A DNA stretch of 64,000 nucleotides from UBA935 sp031555615 (GCA_031555615.1 JAVBUF010000032.1:10223-74222), one strand, 5' to 3'. Counted from the stretch's first letter, positions 52,214 through 61,847 are shown. Made by a program: numbers and translations. Notes: generated by a model from the letters alone, not told the origin.

Positions 52214-53281
52214 TTAATACTCTTTGGCATCCTCTTCACCATTTACGACTCTGAGTGCACCCTGTACCAGTGCCAGCAGTTCATCTTCGCCGGGATAAGC
52301 CTTAACAGGTGCGATCCAGCCCGATCTCTCGGTAAGGGAATCAATTACGGTTTTGTTATAAGCGATACCGCCGGTAATCAGAATCTGATCCACCTTGCCT
52401 TTTAATACACAGGCCATGGAGCCGATATCTTTGCTTACCTGCATCATAAAGGCTTCTCTGACCAAAGTCCACTCTTTGTCACCTTCGGCAACTTTCTTTT
52501 CCACATCACGCATATCATTGGTTCCCAAGTAAGCATTAAGTCCGCCATTACCGAGAACCTTTCTCATCACTTCTTTCTCTGTGAATTCACCGGAGAAGCA
52601 CATTCTGATCAAACCACCGGAAGGAATACCGCCGGCCCGTTCGGGAGAAAAAGCACCATCACCGTCCAACGCATTAAAAACATCGATAACCTTACCTTTT
52701 TCGTGAGCGCCCACCGATACACCGCCGCCTAAGTGAACCACGATCAGATTCAGGTCTTCATAAGGACGGCCGATTTCCTTGGCATAACGCTTGGCGATAG
52801 CTTTTTGGTTCAAGGCATGGAAGATACTTACCCGGGGGATTTCCGGTACACCGGAAAGTCTGGCTTCGGGAATCAGCTCATCAACCACCACGGGGTCAAC
52901 GATATAAGAAGGAACATTTACCGAATCAGCGATTTCTCTGGCGATCAAACCACCCAGATTGGAAGCATGTTCGCCCTGCACTCCTTTTTTCAGATCAGCG
53001 ATCAAAGCATCACTGACCACATAAGTACCGCTGACAATGGGCTTTAATAAACCGCCGCGGCCCACTACCATATTTAAAGAATGGATATCAAAATCCTTTT
53101 CCTTCAGCATCTCAACAATAATATCTTTGCGGAAATCCTTCTGGTCAGCCATACAGGAAAACCGTGCGATTTCCTCGGTGGTATGACGCAGGGTTTCTTC
53201 AAATAAAAGGGTCTCATCTTCAAAAACACCGATTTTGGTGGAAGTGGAACCGGGATTAATTACCAGACTTTTGATGGACAT
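52214..53281 (-). CDS. buk: Butyrate kinase
   Basis: 355 residues, ATG after AGAGGAA. Acetate/butyrate kinase fold with N-P-G-S-T-S-T-K near 9-16, V-V-H-L-G-G-G-V-S-V near 185-194, and I-L-I-T-G-G-I-A-Y near 299-307. It makes ATP and butyrate from butyryl phosphate supplied by Ptb, encoded just upstream on the same strand. Final step of butyrate formation in many Clostridia. Confidence 0.94.
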   Translation of the reverse strand: MSIKSLVINPGSTSTKIGVFEDETLLFEETLRHTTEEIARFSCMADQKDFRKDIIVEMLKEKDFDIHSLNMVVGRGGLLKPIVSGTYVVSDALIADLKKGVQGEHASNLGGLIAREIADSVNVPSYIVDPVVVDELIPEARLSGVPEIPRVSIFHALNQKAIAKRYAKEIGRPYEDLNLIVVHLGGGVSVGAHEKGKVIDVFNALDGDGAFSPERAGGIPSGGLIRMCFSGEFTEKEVMRKVLGNGGLNAYLGTNDMRDVEKKVAEGDKEWTLVREAFMMQVSKDIGSMACVLKGKVDQILITGGIAYNKTVIDSLTERSGWIAPVKAYPGEDELLALVQGALRVVNGEEDAKEY

Positions 53282-53309
53282 ATTATTTTCCTCTTTTCAT
53301 TTTACTTTT

Positions 53310-53351
53310 GGAAGAACGCCAGGCGTTTCTTCTACACGAGTTTACTCGTGT
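53310..53351. repeat. Twin-hairpin element (copy 1, between buk and ptb)
   Basis: GGAAGAACGCC/AGGCGTTTCTTC at 53310-53332 is followed directly by ACACGAG-ttta-CTCGTGT at 53334-53351, which lies inside the end of ptb. Another copy of the GAAGAACGC stem plus a neighbouring palindrome occurs after secA (58845-58885). Orientation differs relative to the genes. It may adjust ptb-buk message levels or be a dispersed REP-like unit. Confidence 0.55.
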
Positions 53352-54261
53352 TGGACATGGTGTCAGCCACAACCGCACCCAGTGCGATAGAGTTTACTTT
53401 GGTTTCAAAATCATCGGAACGGGAGGTAAGGATTACGGGAGCCTTGGTCCCGGTTAAAATATTGCCGTTTTTTACTTTAGCGGTATGAACCAGTGCTTTG
53501 TATACCAGATTGCCGGCATGGATATCGGGGAAAAGCAGTATATCAGCATCCCCCTGAATTTCCCGATCGGTGGCACCCTTATGTTCTGCGGCGGCAGGAT
53601 CGATAGCAAGGTCCAGTGACAGCGGGCCATCGATGATACAGCCGGTAATCTTTCCGTCTTTGTACATCTGGGTAAGTTCGGCAGCCTCTACCGTAACCGG
53701 CATCTTCGGGTTAACGACTTCCACGGCGGCCAGCGGAGCTACCTTGGGGCATTCGATGCCGCAGGCAGAAGTGATTTCCAGAGTATTGTTGATCATATTG
53801 ATTTTATCTTCCAAAGTTGGATAGGGAATAAAGGCGACATCAGTGAGAAAGAGCAGATGGTCGATTCCCTCAATATCAAACACACACACATGTGACAGGG
53901 CACTTCCGGTTCTTAAACCAACTTCTCTGTCCAGTACACTTTTCAAAAATCCCTTTGTATCGATCAGCCCCTTCATATACATATCCGCATTACCGTCATG
54001 GACCAGTTTTACAGCGGTCAGGGCAGCTTCATAATCATCTTCCACATGGATGATCTCAAAACCGTCAAGGTTCATGTTTAGGCCTGTGGCTACCTCTCTG
54101 ATTTTTGCTTCATCGCCAACCAGTATGGCATCGGCAATCTTGCGTTCCTTGGCGGCTTTTACAGCCTCCAGAACAGCGGAATCCTGTGCCACGGCAACGG
54201 CTACCTTTTTCATCGGGATACCGTTTAGTTTGGCAATTAAGTCATCAAATGTTTTGCTCAT
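53332..54261 (-). CDS. ptb: Phosphate butyryltransferase
   Basis: 309 residues, ATG after AAAGGAG. Phosphate acetyl/butyryltransferase fold with A-V-A-V-A-Q-D near 20-26, A-I-L-V-G-D-E near 45-51, M-K-G-L-I-D-T-K near 98-105, G-P-L-S-L-D-L-A near 218-225 and P-D-I-H-A-G-N near 252-258. It turns butyryl-CoA into butyryl phosphate for butyrate kinase. Its own stop lies inside a hairpin. Promoter diverges from the T-box leader of trpB. Confidence 0.94.
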   Translation of the reverse strand: MSKTFDDLIAKLNGIPMKKVAVAVAQDSAVLEAVKAAKERKIADAILVGDEAKIREVATGLNMNLDGFEIIHVEDDYEAALTAVKLVHDGNADMYMKGLIDTKGFLKSVLDREVGLRTGSALSHVCVFDIEGIDHLLFLTDVAFIPYPTLEDKINMINNTLEITSACGIECPKVAPLAAVEVVNPKMPVTVEAAELTQMYKDGKITGCIIDGPLSLDLAIDPAAAEHKGATDREIQGDADILLFPDIHAGNLVYKALVHTAKVKNGNILTGTKAPVILTSRSDDFETKVNSIALGAVVADTMSNTSKLV

Positions 54262-54335
54262 TTCATTATTGCTCCTTTATGTACTTGTTTTGATGCGGAT
54301 GTTGCATCTTTCGTGATTTTTCTCGCATTGTTAAA

Positions 54336-54364
54336 ATAATAACACTTATTTTTATAAAAAGCAA
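54336..54364 (-). promoter_or_regulatory. Promoter of ptb-buk
   Basis: On the complement, -35 TTGCTT (54364-54359), 17-bp spacer, -10 TATTAT (54341-54336). Back-to-back with the T-box promoter; the two -35 boxes are only 2 bases apart, so they may compete. Confidence 0.65.
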
Positions 54365-54366
54365 TA

Positions 54367-54395
54367 TTGACACTTATCAATTTCATATATATAAT
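54367..54395 (+). promoter_or_regulatory. Promoter of the trpB T-box leader
   Basis: -35 TTGACA (54367-54372), 17-bp spacer, -10 TATAAT (54390-54395): a full consensus promoter. Confidence 0.9.
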
Positions 54396-54670
54396 AGAAG
54401 AAACCAGTGAAGAAGAGCAAGTACTTCCCGCAACATGTATCCCAGAGAGCTGCAGATGGTGAGAATGCAGCATAGATGACAGGAAGGAATGGGCTTCGGA
54501 GGGCGATTTGAACAACCGCAAGGTTTAGTAGATGAGACGGAGAAGATACTTCGTTAACAAAACAAGCATATGTCAGTATGCGATGAGCGGATGTAGAACA
54601 GTACATCAAGCCGGGTGGCACCGCAGGAGTTTACTCTTGTCCCAGCAGATTTTGGGATAGGGGTTTTTTT
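54396..54670 (+). promoter_or_regulatory. T-box leader with UGG (Trp) specifier
   Basis: Stem I shows AGAGAG (54452-54457) and the distal loop G-G-T-G-A-G-A. The 3' side of the specifier loop reads GAA-TGG-G-CTTCGGAG: in T-boxes the codon after GAA is the specifier, here TGG at 54490-54492, matching tRNA-Trp. The T-box proper GGGTGGCACCGC is at 54613-54624, and the terminator (TCCCA/TGGGA then GGGGTTTTTTT) ends near 54668. Uncharged tRNA-Trp should stabilise the antiterminator and switch on trpB. Confidence 0.92.
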
Positions 54671-54735
54671 GTACCCTTTTATTCCACGCAAACATCAAAA
54701 CCATGCAAACATCAAAAATGAAAAGGAGAAAAAAG

Positions 54736-56121
54736 ATGAGCGAAAAACAAATTCCCTACAAAATCTATCTGGAAGAACATGAGATGCCGAAGCAATGGTA
54801 CAACGTCCGTGCCGATATGAAGAACAAGCCGGCACCACTGTTAAATCCGGGAACCTTACAACCCATGACTTTTGAAGAATTAAGAGGTGTTTTCTGTGAC
54901 GAACTGGTCAAGCAGGAGCTGGACGATACCACAGCCTACTTTGATATCCCCGCAGAAATACTGAACTTTTATAAAATGTACCGTCCGGCCCCTTTGGTAC
55001 GGGCTTATTGCCTGGAAGAAAAATTACAGACACCGGCCAAGATCTATTATAAATTTGAAGGAAACAATACCAGCGGCAGTCATAAGCTCAATTCCGCTAT
55101 TGCCCAGGCCTATTATGCTAAACAACAGGGCCTGAAGGGGGTAACTACCGAAACCGGAGCAGGACAATGGGGAACAGCTCTTTCCATGGCTTGTTCTTAC
55201 CTGGATCTGGACTGCAAGGTATATATGGTTAAAGTATCCTATGAACAAAAACCCTTCCGCCGTGAGGTAATGCGCACATATGGCGCCAGTGTAACGCCCT
55301 CACCTTCCATGGATACCGCAGTAGGCAGAAAAATCCTGGCAGAGTTTCCCGGTACCAATGGCAGCTTGGGATGCGCGATATCGGAAGCGGTAGAGGTAGC
55401 TACCTCCAATGAAGGCTACCGGTATGTACTGGGATCGGTTTTATCCCAGGTATTATTGCATCAGTCTATTATCGGTTTGGAAACCAAAGCGGCAATGGAT
55501 AAATATGGAATCAAGCCTGATGTGATCATCGGCTGTGCCGGCGGCGGCTCTAATCTGGGCGGTTTGATCTCTCCCTTTATGGGCGAGAAATTGCGGGGTG
55601 AAGCAGATTATCAGTTTATCGCTATCGAACCGGCCTCCTGCCCCAGCTTGACCAGGGGAAAATATGTGTATGACTTCTGTGATACCGGTATGATCTGTCC
55701 TTTGGCCAAAATGTATACACTGGGAAGTGGTTTTATGCCTGCTCCTAACCATGCCGGCGGTTTGCGCTTCCATGGTATGAGCTCGGTTCTGTCGCAGCTT
55801 TACGATGATGGATTGATGGAAGCCAGAAGTGTACAGCAGACCGAAGTTTTTGAAGCGGCAGAGCAATTTGCCAGAGTGGAAGGGATCCTGCCGGCACCGG
55901 AAAGTGCCCATGCCATCAAATGTGCTATTGATGAAGCCATGAAGTGCAAAGAAACGGGAGAGGAAAAGACCATTCTCTTCGGACTGACCGGAACAGGGTA
56001 TTTTGATATGTATGCTTACGAAAAATTCCATGATGGTAAGATGGATGATTATATCCCCACCGAGGAAGATTTGGCAAAAGGTCTTGCCGGTGTTCCGAAG
56101 TTTCCCGGAAATGAGATTTAA
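54736..56121 (+). CDS. trpB: Tryptophan synthase beta chain, TrpB2 type
   Basis: 461 residues from the ATG at 54736 (AAGGAG site); the longer upstream frame lies in the leader tail. TrpB2-type PLP enzyme joining indole and serine. PLP Lys117 lies in S-H-K-L-N; phosphate-binding G-G-G-S-N-L-G near 265-271; E-T-G-A-G-Q-W-G-T near 140-148. TrpB2 proteins are about 50 residues longer than TrpB1 and often act without TrpA. No trpA is adjacent, and control is by a Trp T-box alone. Confidence 0.93.
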   Translation: MSEKQIPYKIYLEEHEMPKQWYNVRADMKNKPAPLLNPGTLQPMTFEELRGVFCDELVKQELDDTTAYFDIPAEILNFYKMYRPAPLVRAYCLEEKLQTPAKIYYKFEGNNTSGSHKLNSAIAQAYYAKQQGLKGVTTETGAGQWGTALSMACSYLDLDCKVYMVKVSYEQKPFRREVMRTYGASVTPSPSMDTAVGRKILAEFPGTNGSLGCAISEAVEVATSNEGYRYVLGSVLSQVLLHQSIIGLETKAAMDKYGIKPDVIIGCAGGGSNLGGLISPFMGEKLRGEADYQFIAIEPASCPSLTRGKYVYDFCDTGMICPLAKMYTLGSGFMPAPNHAGGLRFHGMSSVLSQLYDDGLMEARSVQQTEVFEAAEQFARVEGILPAPESAHAIKCAIDEAMKCKETGEEKTILFGLTGTGYFDMYAYEKFHDGKMDDYIPTEEDLAKGLAGVPKFPGNEI

Positions 56122-56171
56122 TTGTTAACAGAATTTTTATATTTCTGTAATAGTCTAAGGTTGAATAAAAG

Positions 56172-56208
56172 CTGCAAATCTGTTAAAATAAGATTTGCAG
56201 TTTTTTTT
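56172..56208 (+). terminator. Terminator of trpB
   Basis: Perfect 10-bp stem CTGCAAATCT/AGATTTGCAG followed by eight T. Confidence 0.95.
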
Positions 56209-56261
56209 ACTAAATTTTGGCTTTGCCTGAGGTGAGGCTATTTAGAGATTGGAGTTAGTTT

Positions 56262-58829
56262 ATGAGTGTTATCCAGAAGGTTTTCGGAACCCATAGTGAG
56301 CGGGAAATCAAACGTATCGAGCATACGGTGCAGGCAATTGAAGATCTGCGGCCTTCCATGATGGAACTGACCGATGAACAGATGGCAGATAAAACCAAAG
56401 AGTTTAAGAAGAGACTGGAAGAGGGGGCAACCCTTGATGATATATTGCCGGAAGCTTTTGCGCTGGTAAGAGAAGCTGCAAGGAGGATTTTAAATACCGA
56501 ACATTATCGGGTACAGTTGATTGGCGGACTGATCCTTCATCAGGGGCGTATTGCCGAGATGAAGACCGGTGAAGGTAAGACCCAGACCTGTTTGCTCCCG
56601 GCTTATTTGAATGCATTGGAAGGCAAAGGCGTTTATGTTGTTACGGTAAACGATTACCTGGCCAAGCGTGATGCTGAATGGATGGGACAGGTTCATGAGT
56701 TTTTAGGCCTGAAGGTGGGTGTAGTGCTCAATGACATGAAACCCGAAGAACGCCAGACAGCCTATAACTGTGATATTACCTATGTAACCAATAATGAATT
56801 GGGATTTGATTATCTGAGAGACAATATGGTTATTTATAAGGAACAGCTGGTTCTCAGAGATTTACATTATGCCATCATCGACGAGGTGGACTCGGTATTG
56901 ATCGACGAGGCCAGAACGCCGCTGATTATTTCCGGCCAAAGCGGAAAATCCACCAAATTATATGAAGTTTGTGATATCCTGGCCAGACAGCTGAAACGTG
57001 GTGAGGATATGCAGGACTTGTCCAAGATGGATGCCATTATGGGCGTGGAGCGGGAAGAAACCGGTGATTTTATTGTTAATGAAAAGGACAAGGTCGTTAA
57101 TCTGACGGCCGAAGGCGTCAGCAAGGTAGAGCGGTTTTTCCAGATCGAGAACCTCGCCGACCCGGAAAATATCGAGATCCAGCACAATATTATTCTGGCC
57201 TTGCGTGCTCATAACCTGATGTTCCGTGATCAGGATTATGTGGTTAAAGATGACCAGGTTCTGATTGTTGATGAGTTTACCGGACGTATTATGCCCGGAC
57301 GACGTTACTCCGATGGTCTCCACCAGGCAATCGAAGCAAAGGAACATGTAAAAGTAAAAAGGGAAAGTAAGACGCTGGCAACCATTACCTTCCAGAACTT
57401 CTTTAATAAATTTGAGAAAAAAGCCGGTATGACCGGTACGGCATTGACCGAAGAAAAAGAATTTCGTGATATTTATGGCATGGACGTAGTGGAGATTCCC
57501 ACTAACAAAGCCATTGCCAGAATCGATCATCAGGATGCCGTATATAAAACCAGAAAAGAAAAGCTTCACGCCATCGTGGAGTCGGTGAAAGAAGCCCATG
57601 CCAAGGGACAGCCTGTTCTGGTTGGTACCATAACCATTGAAGCCAGTGAAGAGCTGAGCATGATGCTCACCAGACAAGGGGTTCAGCATAAAGTGTTGAA
57701 TGCCAAGTTCCATGAGATGGAAGCAGAGATCGTGGCCGATGCCGGTATCCATGGCGCAGTCACTATTGCTACCAATATGGCCGGCCGTGGTACGGATATT
57801 AAGCTGGATAATGAAGCCAGAGCTGCCGGCGGTTTGAAGATCATCGGTCCAGAACGGCATGAATCCCGCCGGATTGACAATCAGCTCCGCGGACGAAGCG
57901 GCCGTCAGGGTGACCCAGGTGAATCCAAGTTTTACATTTCCCTGGAAGACGATTTGATGCGTTTATTCGGTTCAGAGCGTCTGATCAATATGTTTAATAC
58001 CCTGGGTATTCCGGAAAATCAGGAAATTGAGCATAAGATGCTGACCAATGCCATCGAAACAGCCCAGAAAAAGATTGAGAATAATAACTTTGGCATCAGA
58101 AAGAACCTCCTGGAATATGATCAGGTTAATAATGAGCAAAGAGAGATTATTTATGAAGAACGCCGCCGTGTGCTGGACGGAGAAAGCATGCGCGATGCCA
58201 TTTATAAGATGATTACCGATATCACCGAAAACAGTGTGGACATCTGCATCGGTGATGACAGTGATATTGAGGATTGGGACTTTGGGGAATTGAATGCCCT
58301 GCTGCTGCCCACTATTCCCCTACGTCCATTGAATACCGGGCGGGTAAAGACACCCAAGAAAAAAGCCCTGGTTCAGCAGTTGAAGGAAGAAGCGGTGAAG
58401 CTTTATGAGGCTAAGGAAGCTGAATTCCCTGAGACTGAAGCCATTCGGGAATTGGAACGGGTGATTCTTTTGAAGGTGATCGACCGGAAGTGGATGGATC
58501 ATATTGATGATATGGATCAGCTTCGGCAGGGCGTTGCCCTGCAGGCCTACGGCCAGCGTGACCCCAAGGTTGAATATAAAATGAGTGGTTATGAGATGTT
58601 CGATGAAATGACCCAGAACATTAAAGAGGAAACAATACGCCTTCTCTTCCATGTTCGCGTGGAACAGAAAGTGGAACGTGAGCAGGTCGCCAAGGTAACC
58701 GGGACCAACAAGGACGAATCGGCCGGCAAGGTACCGGTGAAACGGGAAAATGTCAAAGTATATCCCAATGATCCCTGTCCCTGCGGAAGCGGCAAGAAAT
58801 ACAAACAGTGTTGTGGGCGTAAAGCTTAA
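56262..58829 (+). CDS. secA: Protein translocase subunit SecA
   Basis: 855 residues. Motor of the Sec secretion pathway. Walker A K-T-G-E-G-K-T at 101-107; D-E-V-D-S-V-L-I-D-E-A near 207-217; preprotein cross-linking domain then the second motor domain with N-M-A-G-R-G-T-D near 505 and R-G-R-S-G-R-Q-G-D near 545. The C-terminal SEC-C zinc tail D-P-C-P-C-G-S-G-K-K-Y-K-Q-C-C is present. Slightly longer than many, within the family range. Single copy in the window. Confidence 0.96.
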   Translation: MSVIQKVFGTHSEREIKRIEHTVQAIEDLRPSMMELTDEQMADKTKEFKKRLEEGATLDDILPEAFALVREAARRILNTEHYRVQLIGGLILHQGRIAEMKTGEGKTQTCLLPAYLNALEGKGVYVVTVNDYLAKRDAEWMGQVHEFLGLKVGVVLNDMKPEERQTAYNCDITYVTNNELGFDYLRDNMVIYKEQLVLRDLHYAIIDEVDSVLIDEARTPLIISGQSGKSTKLYEVCDILARQLKRGEDMQDLSKMDAIMGVEREETGDFIVNEKDKVVNLTAEGVSKVERFFQIENLADPENIEIQHNIILALRAHNLMFRDQDYVVKDDQVLIVDEFTGRIMPGRRYSDGLHQAIEAKEHVKVKRESKTLATITFQNFFNKFEKKAGMTGTALTEEKEFRDIYGMDVVEIPTNKAIARIDHQDAVYKTRKEKLHAIVESVKEAHAKGQPVLVGTITIEASEELSMMLTRQGVQHKVLNAKFHEMEAEIVADAGIHGAVTIATNMAGRGTDIKLDNEARAAGGLKIIGPERHESRRIDNQLRGRSGRQGDPGESKFYISLEDDLMRLFGSERLINMFNTLGIPENQEIEHKMLTNAIETAQKKIENNNFGIRKNLLEYDQVNNEQREIIYEERRRVLDGESMRDAIYKMITDITENSVDICIGDDSDIEDWDFGELNALLLPTIPLRPLNTGRVKTPKKKALVQQLKEEAVKLYEAKEAEFPETEAIRELERVILLKVIDRKWMDHIDDMDQLRQGVALQAYGQRDPKVEYKMSGYEMFDEMTQNIKEETIRLLFHVRVEQKVEREQVAKVTGTNKDESAGKVPVKRENVKVYPNDPCPCGSGKKYKQCCGRKA

Positions 58830-58844
58830 GTTCAGCATAGCCTA

Positions 58845-58885
58845 AGTTCAGCATGGCTGAACTGGAAGAACGCGGGGCGTTCTTC
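58845..58885. repeat. Twin-hairpin element (copy 2, after secA)
   Basis: AGTTCAGC-ATG-GCTGAACT (58845-58863) directly followed by GGAAGAACGC-GGGGC-GTTCTTC (58864-58885). A half copy TAAGTTCAGCATAGC precedes it at 58828. The second stem is the same as that between buk and ptb. There is no T run, so it is not a standard terminator. It separates secA from prfB. Confidence 0.6.
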
Positions 58886-58930
58886 TAAATAAGAAGATAA
58901 AAATATAGAACAGAAAGAGGTGACGCATAA

Positions 58931-60056
58931 GTGGTAGAATTAGATCAGATGAAATCTGAGATACAGGCATATGAAACTCCATTAGCGGAAGTGAGGGATT
59001 CACTTTGACTTAGCTAATAAGTCAAAACGGATCGAGGAACTGGAAATGGAAATGGAAGCTCCCAACTTTTGGGACGACCCCGAGGTTTCCAATCGCAAAA
59101 TGAAAGATTTAAAAGTTTTAAAAGATGCGGTTGAGGTAATCCGCAAGCTGGAAACTCAGTATGAAGATATCGAAACCCTTATTGAAATGGGATATGAAGA
59201 AAATGACGACAGTGTCATACCGGATATCCGTGAGGAATTGGATTCTTTTATCCGGACCTTTGAAGAAGTTCGGATTGGTACCTTACTGTCAGGAGAATAC
59301 GATAACAGCAATGCCATCCTGAAACTCAACGCCGGAGCCGGCGGAACCGAAAGCTGTGACTGGTGCAGTATGCTTTACCGGATGTACACCCGTTGGGCTG
59401 ACCGAAAAGGCTACAGCCTGGAGGTTTTGGATTATCTCGATGGTGATGAAGCCGGGATCAAGTCGGTAACCTTCCAGATTAACGGCGAAAACGCTTATGG
59501 CTATCTGAAATCGGAAAAAGGTGTTCACCGTTTGGTGCGGATATCTCCTTTTAATGCCCAGGGCAAGCGGCAAACGTCCTTTGTATCACTGGATGTTATG
59601 CCGGAGATCGCAGATGATGTGGATATCGAGATTAATGATGATGATTTGCGGATCGATACTTATCGAAGCAGTGGAGCAGGCGGTCAGCATATCAATAAAA
59701 CTTCATCGGCAATCCGAATTACCCACCTTCCTACCGGAATCGTGGTGCAATGCCAGAATGAGCGATCTCAGCATATGAATAAAGACAAGGCGATGCAGAT
59801 GCTGAAAGGTAAGCTGCTGATCGTGCAGCAGGAACTCAATGCTGAGAAGCTGTCGGATATTCGTGGAGAGGTTAAGGATATTGGCTGGGGCAACCAGATC
59901 AGATCCTATGTCATGCAGCCCTATACTATGGTGAAGGATCACCGAACCAATGAAGAAACCGGTAATACTGATGCGGTTATGGATGGAGCTATCGATAATT
60001 TTATCAATGCTTATTTGAAACAACTGAGCACCGGTAAAAATGAAAATGCTAATTAA
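58931..60056 (+). CDS. prfB: Peptide chain release factor 2 (programmed +1 frameshift)
   Basis: RF2 releases peptides at UGA and UAA. GTG start at 58931 after GAGGTG; frame 1 runs 25 codons to CTT-TGA (59003-59008). Reading then shifts +1 (CTT T GAC) and continues to 60056, giving 374 residues. An internal Shine-Dalgarno-like GAGGG lies at 58994-58998, just before the slip site, as in the known autoregulatory RF2 frameshift. The catalytic G-G-Q is at 250-252 (S-G-A-G-G-Q-H), and the tripeptide anticodon-like S-P-F is within I-S-P-F-N-A-Q-G near 202. Confidence 0.95.
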
Positions 60057-60070
60057 AACAATTAAAAAAA

Positions 60071-60110
60071 CAGGAGGCGACTGCACCGATTATGGTGGGG
60101 TCGCCTCCTG
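60071..60110 (+). terminator. Terminator of prfB
   Basis: Stem CAGGAGGCGACTGCACC (60071-60087) pairing with GGTGGGGTCGCCTCCTG; the T tract is short. It closes the prfB unit. Confidence 0.7.
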
Positions 60111-60286
60111 AATTTATTATAGCTGGAAGGTAAATTTACGCAGTGCATCAGACGCAGCGCGTCCAGAATAATAATTATTGAGCATCTTTAGTTGTTGTGT
60201 TAAGATGGATTGTATAAATTATTATAAAATTTATGAGGGCGGCTTATAATATATTTATTACTATTATTTTCATCAAGGAGGAAAAA

Positions 60287-60883
60287 ATGAAAAAAACCAT
60301 TGCTATGTTACTATGTTTGCTACTTGCCGCCAGTTTTACAGCATGTAGTACGCCGACTTCCAGTGAGCCCGTCGCGGAAGGTTCTGTGTCTGATTCCGAA
60401 AATGCCATACCCTCACAGGATGTATCCAAGTCCGATAGTCCTGAAAGTACGGTGCAAATTCCAAATCCTATTGAAGAACAGGAAACGCCTGATTTTACGG
60501 AAAAATTAGGCTTTAAGGTAGAAGATTATCCCAGAGCGGATCAGCTGACACGCTGTGCAACGATTGGTGATCTGGTTGGCGAGATGGACTTTACGTTGCC
60601 TCAGGGTACCATAAAATTTCGTATTGCCAAGGATGGAGGCGGAGATGTAAGCGGTATTTCGGACAATTTGATCGACACAATCAGTAGTATGGATGTAAAT
60701 GATATCAGCGTGACTGTTCGCTCTTTCAAAGACGATCCAAGCCAGATGCTTTACGGCTGGATTAAAGACGGCTATATATTCTCTCTATACTTTAAAGATA
60801 TTGATGATTCCACCCATACCAGTATGATTGCCGAACAATTTGTTGAACAGATGGTGATGGATCCCGCTACTGCCAGATCATAA
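60287..60883 (+). CDS. Lipoprotein of unknown function
   Basis: 198 residues; the ATG at 60287 is chosen for its AAGGAGG site and lipoprotein signal. Lipobox ends at Cys20 (F-T-A-C). A low-complexity Ser/Pro/Glu linker runs to about residue 62, followed by a compact alpha/beta domain with D-Q-L-T-R-C-A near 85-91. Family not recognised. Monocistronic, with a strong terminator behind it. Confidence 0.75.
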   Translation: MKKTIAMLLCLLLAASFTACSTPTSSEPVAEGSVSDSENAIPSQDVSKSDSPESTVQIPNPIEEQETPDFTEKLGFKVEDYPRADQLTRCATIGDLVGEMDFTLPQGTIKFRIAKDGGGDVSGISDNLIDTISSMDVNDISVTVRSFKDDPSQMLYGWIKDGYIFSLYFKDIDDSTHTSMIAEQFVEQMVMDPATARS

Positions 60884-60937
60884 AACTTCTGCCCATCAGG
60901 GTGAGTTTATAAATAACTTAAGATTGAATGACACATA

Positions 60938-60976
60938 GAAAAGTCCCTTGTCAGGCAGTTTGACAAGGGACTTTTC
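60938..60976 (+). terminator. Strong terminator after the lipoprotein gene
   Basis: Perfect 16-bp stem GAAAAGTCCCTTGTCA/TGACAAGGGACTTTTC with a 7-base loop, then TTATT. It can act on both strands. The following 61000-61153 holds no gene. Confidence 0.85.
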
Positions 60977-61153
60977 TTATTCTTCTATGATTTAGCCACA
61001 GCCTATCAGTCTGTGCACGTCAACTATTGAAAGCGCCGTGTACCGAACGATACGCACAGTGCTGTGAGAGGACGGGAGTTAGTCGCTCCCTCCTACTCGA
61101 TTATATCGATTATACATACATTTTCTTTACTGCCGCCGTCGATTTATTATGTG

Positions 61154-61771
61154 CTACCTTTGAATGGTAAAATTAATGTCCCGCGTTCCGAAATCAATGG
61201 GTATTTTTGTTATTTGCATCCAGTCATGTTCAAAAACAAAGTGCAGTGTGCCCGAGGCGGTATCGCCGTTAAGGGTTAACGTCAGAAAACAGTCACCCCC
61301 AGCTTCCATTTTTTGTAAACTGAGTAGTGTTTCGTCAGACAGCAAATCAAAAGCATTTGGATATCCCACATTATAATAATTAAAATTGGCTTGTTGGCCT
61401 TCGCCATTACGACCGACAATAAACGCCATATCTTTGGCTTCTATTTTTATGTCGCGGACTGTCGCTTTATCTTCGGAAAGAACAAAACTGACAGTAAGTG
61501 CTTCATAAGAAAGATCGACAACATCCGTTTCCTTTTTTTCATAGTAGTAGCCGTCAGATGCATAGGCACCCAGTTCACCAATAAATAATACTTCACCGGG
61601 ACTTGTTCGCACAGGCGTAGGCTCGGGCGTGGGCGCAGGTAAGGATGGAGATGTGGAAGCGGATGTACTCGCATTCACAACTTTTTTATCTTGCATTTGT
61701 GGGGATGTGCATCCACTTAAGGATATAATTATAAGGAAAAAGATAGCAGCAATCAGTAACTGATTTTTCAT
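61154..61771 (-). CDS. Lipoprotein of unknown function with Pro/Thr-rich linker
   Basis: 205 residues; ATG at 61771 (complement) after GGAGGAC. Signal peptide with lipobox Cys21 (L-S-G-C). A Ser/Thr/Pro linker runs to about residue 60 (P-A-P-T-P-E-P-T-P-V), then a beta-rich domain of about 140 residues. Not related by eye to the other lipoprotein at 60287. Family not recognised. Confidence 0.75.
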   Translation of the reverse strand: MKNQLLIAAIFFLIIISLSGCTSPQMQDKKVVNASTSASTSPSLPAPTPEPTPVRTSPGEVLFIGELGAYASDGYYYEKKETDVVDLSYEALTVSFVLSEDKATVRDIKIEAKDMAFIVGRNGEGQQANFNYYNVGYPNAFDLLSDETLLSLQKMEAGGDCFLTLTLNGDTASGTLHFVFEHDWMQITKIPIDFGTRDINFTIQR

Positions 61772-61821
61772 ACGATGTCCTCCGGAATAGGATTTTAAAT
61801 AATCATACCATTCAACAAAAC

Positions 61822-61847
61822 AAAAAAGGTGTGCTCGCTGCACACCT
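61822..61847 (-). terminator. Terminator for the DUF975-like gene
   Basis: AGGTGTGC-tcgct-GCACACCT with a T tract on the complement, placed after the stop of the gene at 61903. A T run on one side only fits leftward transcription. Confidence 0.8.

Noticed and set aside
56958..57860. 300-codon frame on the minus strand opposite secA
   Set aside because: secA is intact and conserved on the plus strand; the opposing frame shows no family features.
58931..59008. Frameshift error or pseudogene at the start of prfB
   Set aside because: CTT-TGA-C with an upstream GAGGG site is the known programmed +1 frameshift of RF2, and the downstream protein is intact with GGQ at 250-252.
61064..61279. 71-codon plus-strand frame
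   Set aside because: Mostly antisense to the end of the lipoprotein gene at 61154-61771, with no ribosome site.
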